Of a DNA stretch of 64,000 bases, positions 36,300 to 45,581 are shown piece by piece; positions within the stretch are counted from its first letter, which is position 1, and each line of letters starts with the position of its first letter. The stretch comes from Candidatus Poribacteria bacterium. Its GTDB lineage: Bacteria; Poribacteria; WGA-4E; UBA9662. The notes beneath the pieces were generated by a model that ran no database searches, had not been told where the DNA came from, and saw only the letters and a program-made list of their open reading frames with translations. A program made the position numbers and the translations under genes. The stretch spans positions 122,785 through 186,784 of the forward strand of contig PAQF01000017.1 of NCBI GenBank assembly GCA_002709695.1, in the 5' to 3' direction.

Positions 36300-37172
36300 T
36301 CAATAATTCAGCTTCCTCAGAACCGAAAAATACATCGGCCCCCATTGATGCTGGTCAGGCAAAATTTGCCATCCAAATTCAGTTCTTTCTCCCAAAGGAG
36401 AGATGGGCACTTCAAACTCGAAAAGATCTCCTTTCTTGCGTTTCAGTTTGTGCAAAACCCCATCGTTTTCCAAAGGAGATATACTACATGTGGAATAGAC
36501 AATCGTTGATTCAGGTCGCGCAGCTAGTAAGGCGGAACATAGTAAAGCATACTGCCTTTGCGCCAACCTCTTACTTCTCTTGGGTGACCATTTCTGCATC
36601 TCCGATAAATTACGAAGCAAATGCGCCTCAGCCGAACAAGGAACATCAACAAGTATACGATCATAAGCATCAATTTCATAGATCCCCCATTTGGTCGCAT
36701 CATACGACCGAAAAGAAATCCGTTCTAAAACATCTTGAGGAACATAAGCCTCTAAGACCCTTTTCAGACGATGAAAACGGGTCCTAGACAACTCATTCAA
36801 TACTAACTGACTATTTGGTCCTAGTTTCTCAGCTAATATCAAGGCCTTACCACCTGGCGCAGCACACATATCCAAAACCCTATCATTTTCCTGCACCTCT
36901 AAGATATTCGCTACTATAAAAGAAGCCAAATCCATAACGAAAAAATCTATTAAGCCACAGGCCTGTACCTGCGGTTCGAATGTTTGTTCCACACTAAAAC
37001 AGTTTGATGCCCAAGTCTCAACTGGATCAGAGGCCTTCAAATCAAAATTTTTCATAAACATATTTAGCCTCTTAACCTGAAGCGGTTTCTCAGCCAATGC
37101 CGATCTCAAATTCGACCAACGATCATGATAAACAGACCTATAAAATTGGTCAAACGCATCAATTGCTTCCAT
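36300..37172 (-). CDS. RsmB/NSUN-type RNA cytosine-C5 methyltransferase
   Basis: A 290-residue methyltransferase starting at the ATG at 37172, which lies just after a GGTGGG site and overlaps the end of the TPR gene by 14 bp; an upstream start at 37199 is less likely. SAM motif I is DMCAAPGGKA (101-110). The catalytic pair typical of m5C enzymes is present: Cys179 in DVPC and Cys229 in YSTCSISPLEND. The layout resembles NSUN3/4-like proteins rather than full-length RsmB because the NusB-like N-terminal domain is missing. It probably methylates a cytosine in rRNA or tRNA. Confidence 0.85.
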   Translation of the reverse strand: MEAIDAFDQFYRSVYHDRWSNLRSALAEKPLQVKRLNMFMKNFDLKASDPVETWASNCFSVEQTFEPQVQACGLIDFFVMDLASFIVANILEVQENDRVLDMCAAPGGKALILAEKLGPNSQLVLNELSRTRFHRLKRVLEAYVPQDVLERISFRSYDATKWGIYEIDAYDRILVDVPCSAEAHLLRNLSEMQKWSPKRSKRLAQRQYALLCSALLAARPESTIVYSTCSISPLENDGVLHKLKRKKGDLFEFEVPISPLGERTEFGWQILPDQHQWGPMYFSVLRKLNY

Positions 37173-39117
37173 CAAAGCCCACCCCACGACAAAAAACATC
37201 TAGTTCTAACGCAACAGCCCTAAACACACTCGGCCAATCCCCAATTTTATTCTGTCGAAACAATCTCATTGTGGGATACCATACCGAATCTTCTTGCTTT
37301 AACATCCACTTCCAATCTGGCACATTAGGCAATAGTGTCCACACAATTTTTCCTAGCCCACCAGCTACATGCACCGTGGTGTTCGACGTAGAGATAATGA
37401 GATCTAAAGCCGACACCTGAGCGGCAAAATCATCTAAATTCCCAAGAGAATCCACCTCTTCATCATAATAAATTCTCAGACCCGTTTTCGACTTGAAGTC
37501 TTCGATCTCCTGTTTGACTTCTCCATATTGCAAATTCAAGAAAAAGCAATCCTGCCTTGACAAAATTGACTTCCAAGACTCCAGCGAAGTGCTTTTCGAT
37601 CTACTTCTCCTTTGATCACTCCCAACACTCTTCCACGAAACACCAACCAACAGCCTACGACCTGCCAACAATTGATATCTCTGCCTAAACTGTCTAGTTT
37701 TTTTCGCACAAGATAATAAATACGATTCTTGATCCAGAGGGAAACTTTCCACAGTAGGCCTAAACCACTGCCCCAAGCTAAGCATCGGAATTTGAAAATC
37801 AATAGACATATCAAGTAACTGCTGATTTACCGGATCTTCCCGAGGAATAAATTGAACTCCTAGAAAAGTACGCTGAAACAGAGGAATCAAACGACGGGTA
37901 CACTCAACAATAACTTCCACATCAATTTGTAACAAGTTAGGAAGCATGCTCGCAAACATAATTTCATCACCAACTCCTTGTTCTGTCCAAACAAGGATCG
38001 TCTTTTGATCCAGACTCGACCCATCCCAGAACGGTTGAGGGAAACGATGCCTCTTGGAAATAAATTCGTCACATAACCATCTCCACTCATATTCCCTCCA
38101 CCCACTCTGAAAATCACCCATCAACAATGATAATAATCCAAGATTCTTACGAGCAGGCGCAAATCGCGGGCGCATCTTCAGAACCTTGAGATAACAACAC
38201 TTAGCCTCCTCAAAATCTGTATTCAACTGCAGAACACTACCTAAATTATTATAAACTTCCTCATAATCCGGATTTATCTCCAAAGCCTGATGATAAGCCT
38301 CAATCGACTCTCCTAACCGATCCTGTTCAGCTAAAATGTTACCTAGATTATTATAAGCCTCGGCGTAATCCGGCTGGATCTCGACGGCCTTTCGATAGAC
38401 TTGAACCGACTCTTCTAATCTGCCCTGCTCCTTCAGAGCCAAACCCAAATTATTATAGACCACCATATACTCTGGATTCATCTTCAATACCTCATAATAG
38501 GCTTGAATTGAGTCCTCTAATTCTCCCAACTCCTGAAGCAAACAACCTAAATTATAATAAGCATTAGTAAATCCCGGATTAATTTGAATCGCTTGACGAT
38601 ACGCTAAAACTGACTCCTTCAAGTGTCCCTGAGTTCTAAGCACCACCCCCAAGTTATTATACGTCTCACTATATTCAGGATCAATCTCCAGAGCACGATG
38701 ATATGCACCAATTGCCTCTTTTAACCTGTCCTGTTCAGCCAAAACATTACCTAGATTATTATGGGCTTCGGCATAACTTGGCTCAATTTCAATAGCCCTA
38801 CAATAAGCTTGAGTTGATTCTACCAAATCACCAAGTTTTTTGAAGGCATTACCCAGATTATTGAAATACGAGGATTGCTCAGAGTCAATTCCGATAGCTT
38901 GAGATACCAAATCAACTGAAACTTTATATTTTCCAACTTGATAAGCAACAACACCCAGGAGATGTAGAGCATCAGGATGCTCAGGTTCAGAATACAATAT
39001 TTCCCGATATATCTGTTCAGCCTGTTCTAGTTGACCAGACCGATGCAGACCTACAGCCTTTTGCAACTTCTCACCAATCTCGGGCCGTTGGAGACAGGTT
39101 AAAGATCGTCGCCCCAT
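37159..39117 (-). CDS. TPR-repeat protein with GT9-like glycosyltransferase domain
   Basis: A 652-residue cytoplasmic protein. About nine to ten tetratricopeptide repeats fill residues 14-340, with typical AYNNLGNVLAEQ and A-EI-P-Y cores. A linker GDFQSGWREYEWRW is followed by a two-lobed domain resembling GT9/heptosyltransferases, with WTEQGVGDEIMFASMLPNL, LVGVSWKSVG and DLIISTSNTTVHVAGGLG. Such TPR-GT fusions are thought to glycosylate proteins or surface polymers. The 3' end overlaps the RNA methyltransferase gene by 14 bp, so the two are translationally linked. No signal peptide. The acceptor and sugar donor are unknown. Confidence 0.85.
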   Translation of the reverse strand: MGRRSLTCLQRPEIGEKLQKAVGLHRSGQLEQAEQIYREILYSEPEHPDALHLLGVVAYQVGKYKVSVDLVSQAIGIDSEQSSYFNNLGNAFKKLGDLVESTQAYCRAIEIEPSYAEAHNNLGNVLAEQDRLKEAIGAYHRALEIDPEYSETYNNLGVVLRTQGHLKESVLAYRQAIQINPGFTNAYYNLGCLLQELGELEDSIQAYYEVLKMNPEYMVVYNNLGLALKEQGRLEESVQVYRKAVEIQPDYAEAYNNLGNILAEQDRLGESIEAYHQALEINPDYEEVYNNLGSVLQLNTDFEEAKCCYLKVLKMRPRFAPARKNLGLLSLLMGDFQSGWREYEWRWLCDEFISKRHRFPQPFWDGSSLDQKTILVWTEQGVGDEIMFASMLPNLLQIDVEVIVECTRRLIPLFQRTFLGVQFIPREDPVNQQLLDMSIDFQIPMLSLGQWFRPTVESFPLDQESYLLSCAKKTRQFRQRYQLLAGRRLLVGVSWKSVGSDQRRSRSKSTSLESWKSILSRQDCFFLNLQYGEVKQEIEDFKSKTGLRIYYDEEVDSLGNLDDFAAQVSALDLIISTSNTTVHVAGGLGKIVWTLLPNVPDWKWMLKQEDSVWYPTMRLFRQNKIGDWPSVFRAVALELDVFCRGVGFDGSN

Positions 39118-39568
39118 GATTATTACCCCTACCTATATTAATTTTGCCTTAGATATTTAAAAAGCGCCTTTGATATCATCTCTTAGAACCTAACATAGCC
39201 AGAAAATACAACTCCAATCACCCAACCCAAAATCTTTTTATAAAGCAGAATTAACGCGTTGAACCTTATCACCCAACACTATGGCAAGCCATTCCCACTC
39301 AGCATTCACCACCAGTCTAGATAGGATAAAAATAACCCCTTAGCTAAAAGCAAACTTTCCGATATCTGCTCATAAACAAACTAACTATACAAACAAAAAA
39401 TTGATAATTAAGGCCTTGACAGACACAATGGCTAATAATAATATACATGCAAATAAAAAAGAGGGACTATCGACAACTTTAATATTGTACAAATTATCAT
39501 TGGCCTCAATATACTTCTTCAGGTTATCTAAGATAATTATAATATAAAACCCGGAAATTCAAGAGGAG
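39118..39568. other. Divergent intergenic region
   Basis: A 451-bp gap between a minus-strand and a plus-strand gene, very A-rich on the plus strand. It contains a strong plus-strand promoter, listed separately. No coding frame or repeat was recognised. Confidence 0.5.
39416..39444 (+). promoter_or_regulatory. Strong sigma-70 promoter for the aldo/keto reductase
   Basis: A perfect TTGACA (39416-39421) is followed after 17 bp by TAATAT (39439-39444). Transcription would start near 39451, giving a leader of about 120-130 bases before the gene. Confidence 0.65.
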
Positions 39569-40489
39569 ATGAAATCTATCATGCAAAAAAGACAACTCGG
39601 CAAAGAAGGCCCAGAAGTTTCATGCATCGGCTTTGGAGCATGGCCTATTGGCGGAGGTATGGGACAAGTTAGCGAAAACGCAGCCATTGAAATCGTACGA
39701 ACTGCGATCGACCATGGCATAACCCTCCTTGATACAGCCCAAGCCTACCGAACAAGCGAAGAAATAATTGGAAAAGCTCTCAAGGAAGGCTATCGAAATC
39801 GATGTTTTCTGGCAACCAAAGTCAGTGGAAATTATTCCCAAAGCGGCATCATAACCGCGATGGAAAACAGCCTCAAAATGCTAGATGTAGATTATGTAGA
39901 TTTGTACCAAATTCATGGATGGAACCCTGAATACCCAATCGAAGAAAGCATGGAAACAATGCAATTCTTGCAGAAACAAGGAAAAACACGCTTTATTGGT
40001 GTATCTAACTTTAATGCTAATCAAATGAGTAGAGCACTTCAAACTGCAAAATTTGAGTCAAACCAGCCAAGATACAACATGTTCGACCGTGAAATAGAAC
40101 TGGAGGACATAAACTTCTGCGAACAATCTGGCATAGGCATTCTTGCTCACAGTCCCTTAGCCAAAGGACTACTTACTGGAAAATACAACCCCGGTTTTCA
40201 ATTCCCCACTGATGATGAAAGATCAAACTATCATAGATTTCAAGGCGAATTATTTACTCAATACTTAGCTATCGCAGAAGACCTAAAGCAAATTGCCCAC
40301 CAAAAAAGGATTAACCTAGTTCAATTATCTGTTGCATGGGCTCTGCGACTTCCTGCCATCTCATGTGTACTTGTTGGGGCCAAAACCCCCGATCAAGTGC
40401 GAGAGCACGCTGTCGCTGCTAGTACAATCTTATCGAATGATGAACTAGAGATGATCAACAAGATCCTAGCATCAACTCCAAAAGGCTAA
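39569..40489 (+). CDS. Aldo/keto reductase
   Basis: A 306-residue (or 302 from the Met at 39581) NADPH-dependent aldo/keto reductase with a TIM-barrel fold. The catalytic tetrad is Asp55, Tyr60, Lys84 and His116 (LLDTAQAY, ATKVSG, QIHGW). An AGAGGAG site ends only one base before the first ATG, too close for normal use, and 13 bases before the second. MQKRQLG at 39581 also matches usual family N termini, so 39581 may be the true start. It stands alone with its own promoter and probably reduces a sugar or reactive aldehyde. Confidence 0.9.
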   Translation: MKSIMQKRQLGKEGPEVSCIGFGAWPIGGGMGQVSENAAIEIVRTAIDHGITLLDTAQAYRTSEEIIGKALKEGYRNRCFLATKVSGNYSQSGIITAMENSLKMLDVDYVDLYQIHGWNPEYPIEESMETMQFLQKQGKTRFIGVSNFNANQMSRALQTAKFESNQPRYNMFDREIELEDINFCEQSGIGILAHSPLAKGLLTGKYNPGFQFPTDDERSNYHRFQGELFTQYLAIAEDLKQIAHQKRINLVQLSVAWALRLPAISCVLVGAKTPDQVREHAVAASTILSNDELEMINKILASTPKG

Positions 40490-40658
40490 CTTGCACATAC
40501 AACACAACGAACAAAAAGTGACAGGGTTTAAAAACATTTTTTCTCAAATCCAACATATCACCTAGACATTTCTAGATTTTCATTCAGTAGTTAGGATATT
40601 TTAATAACCCCAAGTCTCTCATCAAATAGATCCAATAATACACTTACTTTTAAAGACA

Positions 40659-41675
40659 CTACAAACCAAGATATTTGTTTCTACCTGCGACCAACGCTTC
40701 CATTTTCCGATCTGCGACAGAGCGTTTAAGCATCCAGAAGCCGCAATCAGGATGCACCCACCCAACATGACCTCGGTTCATTTTTTTTTCAGCTTCTTCT
40801 ATGCGCATAGCAACTTGATCTGCAGTTTCAACATGATTAATCTTAACATCAATCACACCAATCCCAAGCCGTATATCTGTTGATATATCCTTTAGTGCAT
40901 CCAAATCATCATCTGGCCGATGGGCTAATTCCAACACCAAGTGATCACAACGCAGCTGGTTTAAAAAACTCACTAATGCAAGCCAACTGCCTTTTTGAAT
41001 AACCTGCCCACCATAATTTCCAAAACAGAAATGAACTGCCTTTTCACCTTGAACAGCATCCAAAACAATGTTGATCGCCTTTGCCGCAATTGTTCCATCC
41101 TGAGGATTACCCGGAATATTAGCTTCATCAATTTGGATACAATGACAATTCAAATCTGCAATCTGACTGGACAAAACACGAGCTAACTCGAATAGCAACA
41201 CCTCAAAATCGTGGTAATGATTGTCCAAAAGTGTCCTAGCCAACATATAGGGACTGGTAACAGTAAATTTGACATTTTCTCCAGCAATCGCTACTAATCG
41301 CTCACAATCAACGACCAAATTGAGGCTTCCTTCACCTATCTCCTCTTCTACCACCCCAGCAGGTTTGGAACGAAAAGACATAGAATGCTTTTCCGAGAAT
41401 GCTTGCCAATCCTGACGACCAACTTCAGCACGTATTCCTCCGAGTGGACGAATAAAATATTCAATCATACCATTAGTATCTGGATGATTCATATCAAAGC
41501 GATAAAGCTCACCATCAGTAGGCAAATCAATTCCAAACTGACGTTGGATATCAACAACGACCCGTGTTGCATCCATAAGACCCTGCTCACTAGGAGATGC
41601 CATTAACCAATCAGGTACAGGATATGAACCAACTGTGGTTGTTAGAATAAGTGGTTTAGAATTCTGAATGCTCAT
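40659..41675 (-). CDS. MetE-like cobalamin-independent methyltransferase
   Basis: A 338-residue protein matching only the C-terminal catalytic barrel of cobalamin-independent methionine synthase (MetE is usually about 750). Features are TTTVGSYPVPDW at the N terminus, LPTDGEL, CIQIDEANI, and the zinc-type ligands: the His and Cys of VHFCFG, the Glu of LVLELAHR, and the Cys of HPDCGF. Short MetE-like proteins transfer methyl groups between small thiols and other donors, so methionine synthesis cannot be assumed. It is the last gene of a minus-strand catabolic cluster, 103 bp after a TIM-barrel isomerase, with an AAGGAAA site. Confidence 0.85.
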   Translation of the reverse strand: MSIQNSKPLILTTTVGSYPVPDWLMASPSEQGLMDATRVVVDIQRQFGIDLPTDGELYRFDMNHPDTNGMIEYFIRPLGGIRAEVGRQDWQAFSEKHSMSFRSKPAGVVEEEIGEGSLNLVVDCERLVAIAGENVKFTVTSPYMLARTLLDNHYHDFEVLLFELARVLSSQIADLNCHCIQIDEANIPGNPQDGTIAAKAINIVLDAVQGEKAVHFCFGNYGGQVIQKGSWLALVSFLNQLRCDHLVLELAHRPDDDLDALKDISTDIRLGIGVIDVKINHVETADQVAMRIEEAEKKMNRGHVGWVHPDCGFWMLKRSVADRKMEALVAGRNKYLGL

Positions 41676-41778
41676 AAGAGTCTTTTCCTTGTTAAAGTAA
41701 TTACGTATGATTCCCTCAAATTTAAAACTGATCGATATATTCCACTTAAATTGACCAATCGCTATTCGTTACTAGAAA

Positions 41779-42663
41779 TTAGAAATCCTTCATGTAATCT
41801 ACAAACTGCCTGGCACAACGATCCAAATTCTCTACAGACCCTCCACCTTCCATAACGGAACACATTTCGTAAGCTACGTATCCATCATAACCATTAGCCT
41901 TCAATGTATTAAAGAAACTTGAATAATCAATAAAACCTTCTCCCATTGGTACAGCTCGAATAATGTCCTGTTGCTTCTTGTAATTTATCAACCTCGATTG
42001 ATAAAAAAAACGAGGACGATTTACATAATCCGCAACCGTTGTATGTACCACTAAAGGAGCCATTTTTTTAGCAGCAGAAACGAGATCAACTCCCTGTAAA
42101 GCTGGAGACCAAGCATCAAACATCGCCTTACAATTTGGATGGTCAATTTCCATCAATAAATCATATAAACTATCATGGTGAGCAGCAATATCATGGTGAT
42201 TCTGAACACCAATTGTCACCCCCAAATCAGCAGCCCGACTCGCACATTCAGCCAGCGACTCAACACACCAGTTCCACTGCAGGTCGTATGATATATCCGG
42301 CCTTTCATAACCAGTAAAAACACGTACTAAATTCCCACCCAGTTTGGATGCTATCTTAGCTAGTTCCACTACATAGAAAATCTGCATTTCACGGTGTGGT
42401 ATCTCAGAGTGATCGACGCCTGCACAGAAATCAGTGTAACCAGCGATACACGCTAATTGTAAATTGTGACGACCAAGCAAAGCTCGAATTTCATCGAGCC
42501 GGTCAGAACTAGCATCCAACAATGATAAATGCGGACGCTTCGCCACCAACATTACAGCCTCATAGCCTAAATGGCTAGCCTTTTCCAGAAACTGTTCTAA
42601 AGTTAATTGTATCTGCCCGCTCCAGAAACCAGCATAGCTTACAGAATGAAGCGCAGTCTTCAT
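41779..42663 (-). CDS. Sugar phosphate isomerase/epimerase family protein
   Basis: A 294-residue xylose-isomerase-like TIM barrel (AP-endonuclease 2 superfamily). Metal ligands are likely in GVQNHHDIAAHH, KAMFDAWSP (Asp), HTTVADY (His) and YEMCSVMEGG (Glu). Members isomerise or epimerise sugars or inosose-type compounds or cleave keto acids. It is one of three such proteins in the cluster, sharing little sequence with the others. The ribosome site is GAGGAG and the gene precedes MetE-like on the same strand. Confidence 0.85.
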   Translation of the reverse strand: MKTALHSVSYAGFWSGQIQLTLEQFLEKASHLGYEAVMLVAKRPHLSLLDASSDRLDEIRALLGRHNLQLACIAGYTDFCAGVDHSEIPHREMQIFYVVELAKIASKLGGNLVRVFTGYERPDISYDLQWNWCVESLAECASRAADLGVTIGVQNHHDIAAHHDSLYDLLMEIDHPNCKAMFDAWSPALQGVDLVSAAKKMAPLVVHTTVADYVNRPRFFYQSRLINYKKQQDIIRAVPMGEGFIDYSSFFNTLKANGYDGYVAYEMCSVMEGGGSVENLDRCARQFVDYMKDF

Positions 42664-42705
42664 ATCAGGTTCTCCTCACTAAAAGCCCCAAACTAAAACA
42701 ATAAA

Positions 42706-43672
42706 TTATTCAATCTCCATCTCCTCCCAGGATACGACACGATTTTCAACCACAAACCGATATGCAGCTTCCGTAATTACAATGCTTCTGAGATTATCCT
42801 GACCACTATTCGGAGGTAATTTAGCTTGAAGAAGGTCTGCCAAACACATATAAGTTGGTGCATCCTTTGACACATTTCCCGTTGGAATTCTTCGGAATGG
42901 TTCAGACACATCATCCTAATTAACGCACAATTCTGCGTTAATTATCACCCAAACTGCCATTATCGAAATCCAAGACAGGAGAAGTATTCAAGTGATTATG
43001 ACTGCCAAAACTCTCGGTCAGTGAATCAACACAACCAGTACCAAACTTAATAACCAAACTAGTATGAGTTTCGCCAATTCCAAGAATCGATCCTGACTTC
43101 GAGGTTTGGCAATATACGGTTTCTGGCACATCACCCAACATCCACCGGTACCCATCAAGCCAATGAATTGACACAATCGACATCACACGCCGAACTCGAT
43201 CATTCCGCCAACCTTTGTCCCAACGTCGACCAAGTAAAATATGTGTCAAATGACGAGATGCTCCCAATGGACAATCAGCTAAATACTTCCTAGCAACGAA
43301 AATTTTGTCCGACCGTAACTAAGCTTCCAGTTTCGTTTGAACAGGCGACAATTGCCTTAGTATGATCTAGACAGCAAATGGTTTGTCCACTAAAACATCT
43401 AAACCAGCTTCCAACAAAGGCAGAATTACTTCTAAACGAACAGGCGTTGGTGTAGTGACAGAAGCAACATCAAAATCAGCATAATTAATTAAATCTTCAA
43501 TATTTGAGAAACACGCTGAAATGTCAAATTGACCCGCAACTTTTCGCAGATCTATTTTATTAGTGTCACAGATTGCCATAATCTCAACTGAATCCTGATA
43601 TTTCAGAAACGCGTCTAATGTATTCTTTCCTCTACTACCCACACCAACCTGAGCAACATTAAACATCCTCAC
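42706..43672 (-). pseudogene. Gfo/Idh/MocA oxidoreductase, frameshifted
   Basis: The gene starts at 43672 (MRMFNVAQVGVGSRG, a normal nucleotide-binding N terminus) and reads to DKPFAV, followed at once by a stop at 43367. In the next frame DHTKAIVACSNETGSLVTVGQNFR continues it. A short deletion and another shift lead to ARKYLADCPLGASRHLTHI, open to 42938. A fourth frame then carries an in-frame TAG (complement of 42916-42918) before DDVSEPFRRIPTGNV, which ends at 42706. All segments together spell one recognisable family member. At least three frameshifts and two stops make it nonfunctional. It lies between two isomerase genes and was once part of their operon. Confidence 0.9.
42917..42944. 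repeat. 11-bp perfect inverted repeat inside a pseudogene
   Basis: TAATTAACGCA, a six-base loop (CAATTC) and the exact complement TGCGTTAATTA lie at a frame-breaking point of the Gfo/Idh pseudogene. This may be a chance hairpin from decay, or a new terminator-like or inserted structure; there is no T-run. Confidence 0.5.
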
Positions 43673-43746
43673 AAACCACCTTCCTTTTTCAGTATGGATC
43701 AGGCCACTCCTCCTGCTACCTATAAAGAAATCCTCAAAACTGACAC

Positions 43747-44547
43747 CTAAAGAAGGGTACGTAAATAACTAGCCGCTTTTCGCATCGACTCTATCGAATC
43801 TGATTCCCCCTCGTAAACAATTGAAATACAACCATTATAATTCTGAGCTCGCAGGATATCGAGAATACGAGGATAATCCAGCCATTCCTCAACACCACTC
43901 TCAATCTGATAAAACTTAGCTCGAACATATACAGCATATGGTGCAGTCTTAGTAATACTATCGTAACAGTCATAATTAGGATGAGACGATCCACGATGCC
44001 CGCTCGCCCCCGGTGAACCCGCATACTGCCCCGTATCAAGGATGTGAGTAAAATAGGGATGATCCGTTTCACGCAAGGCCCGTATTAAATCATCGCCAGT
44101 TCGCGTTACATTATTATGGTTATGGTTCTGTAACCCAACTAAAATCCCTTTTTCATGACCATATTCAGCAACCTCTTTAAATCCTGAAATCATTGGAGGC
44201 CATATTGCTTCTTCATCGGTGCAATCCTCCGGCAAATAAGCGGCAAAAACCCGGACAATAGGACAACTCATAAAACTAGCTACATCAATCCAATTCTTGA
44301 TCAAAGCAACTTGTTCTGGGTGTTCCTCAACAGGCCGGCCAAAATTGTTACTGATCCCAATGTAACCAATTGGAAGCCCTTTTCTCATCAAATCCATTTT
44401 CAGCCCCCTAAGATAATCTAGATCTGTTGACTCAAAAGCACTCGTATGCAACTCAATGACATCCAACCCAAGATCAGAAACAATTCCTGCAAACTCAGTC
44501 GCAGTTGTGTTTCTGACATTCAACGACATTGTCCCCAATTTAATCAT
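43747..44547 (-). CDS. Sugar phosphate isomerase/epimerase family protein
   Basis: The 266-residue protein is a second xylose-isomerase-like TIM barrel. The recognisable part is GLQNHNHNNVTRTGDDLIR near residue 140, where the first Glu/Asn metal ligand region lies, followed by HILDTGQYAGSPG (metal-binding Asp) and YVRAKFYQ. A clear GGAGG site precedes the ATG. It lies between the FAH-family hydrolase and the decayed oxidoreductase on the same strand. The substrate is unknown; a cyclic polyol or keto sugar is typical. Confidence 0.85.
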   Translation of the reverse strand: MIKLGTMSLNVRNTTATEFAGIVSDLGLDVIELHTSAFESTDLDYLRGLKMDLMRKGLPIGYIGISNNFGRPVEEHPEQVALIKNWIDVASFMSCPIVRVFAAYLPEDCTDEEAIWPPMISGFKEVAEYGHEKGILVGLQNHNHNNVTRTGDDLIRALRETDHPYFTHILDTGQYAGSPGASGHRGSSHPNYDCYDSITKTAPYAVYVRAKFYQIESGVEEWLDYPRILDILRAQNYNGCISIVYEGESDSIESMRKAASYLRTLL

Positions 44548-44606
44548 TATGACCCTCCTAAAACATGTGGTTTAAGGTTACCAAACTAATCATTCATAGC
44601 ATAAAT

Positions 44607-45485
44607 CTAAGTCTGCAAAACGGAATTTTCTAAGGTGCCCAACCCATCAATCGAAATTTGTACTGTATCACCACCTTTCAGGAAAAACCCAGTTGCTGAA
44701 CCCACCCCTGCAGGTGTACCAGTAGCAATAACATCACCAGGTTCAAGCGTTAAGAAACTAGTCAAGAACTCTACCAGTTCATAAACAGAAAAGATCATTT
44801 GGTTGGTACTACAATTCTGCCGCTCTTCCCCATTAACATTCACTCGAATTGTCAAATCCTGTGGATCAGCAATCTCATCAGACGTGGTTATAAATGGCCC
44901 ATTCGGCCCAAATGTATCAAAAGATTTGGTATACCAGAACGACAGCTGTCGCTTTTCTTCAACATGGTCAATCATAAAAGGCGTTCGTTCCGAAACATCA
45001 TTGTAAATCGTATATCCAACAATATAATCAGCAGCATCTTTAGCCGCCACACTTTTAGCCTCACGACCAATAACAACAGCCAACTCACCTTCATAATCTA
45101 TCTTCTGTGATTGAGGCAAAAGTTGAATTTCCTCACCATGACCTATCATCACACTGGTTGGTGGGACACAGAACAACCAAGGCGCCTGTGTATGCGCCGG
45201 TTGAAGTTTTCCTCCCCCTTCTTCAATATGGGCTACATAGTTTCCTGCAACACACAGCAATTTCCGTGGATAATAAACTGGCGGTTTAAACAGAATACTA
45301 TTGACGGGTCCAACTTCCGTAAGATCGCCCGCAGCACGAGCTTTCTCAAGAACCTGCAAATCAGTACCATATGTATCTAACAAATTAGCAATTGAAGTAC
45401 TCACCGAAGAAATGTCATAGACAGTTTCACCATCACATATCCCTGGCTTTACTTCGCCATTATCAAAGTAACTAAGTAATTTCAT
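44607..45485 (-). CDS. Fumarylacetoacetate hydrolase family protein
   Basis: A 292-residue FAH-family enzyme. The metal-binding core is visible in DYEGELAVVIGR (about residues 129-140) and YNDVSER, with KSFDTFGPNGPF and PGDVIATGTPAGVG further on. Members hydrolyse or decarboxylate C-C bonds in beta-diketo or hydroxy-keto acids, typically in aromatic or sugar-acid breakdown. The gene has an AGGAGGAT site and sits in the middle of the catabolic cluster, 59 bp from the isomerase gene. The particular substrate (2-keto-3-deoxy acid, oxaloacetate or a ring-cleavage product) is open. Confidence 0.88.
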   Translation of the reverse strand: MKLLSYFDNGEVKPGICDGETVYDISSVSTSIANLLDTYGTDLQVLEKARAAGDLTEVGPVNSILFKPPVYYPRKLLCVAGNYVAHIEEGGGKLQPAHTQAPWLFCVPPTSVMIGHGEEIQLLPQSQKIDYEGELAVVIGREAKSVAAKDAADYIVGYTIYNDVSERTPFMIDHVEEKRQLSFWYTKSFDTFGPNGPFITTSDEIADPQDLTIRVNVNGEERQNCSTNQMIFSVYELVEFLTSFLTLEPGDVIATGTPAGVGSATGFFLKGGDTVQISIDGLGTLENSVLQT

Positions 45486-45581
45486 TGTTATCCTCCATAA
45501 AAATTAAATCACTAAATTATTAATGAAAACAATTCCTATAAACCCAAAAACGTTTCTAGGGCGACAATCAGCCTCTCTCAA

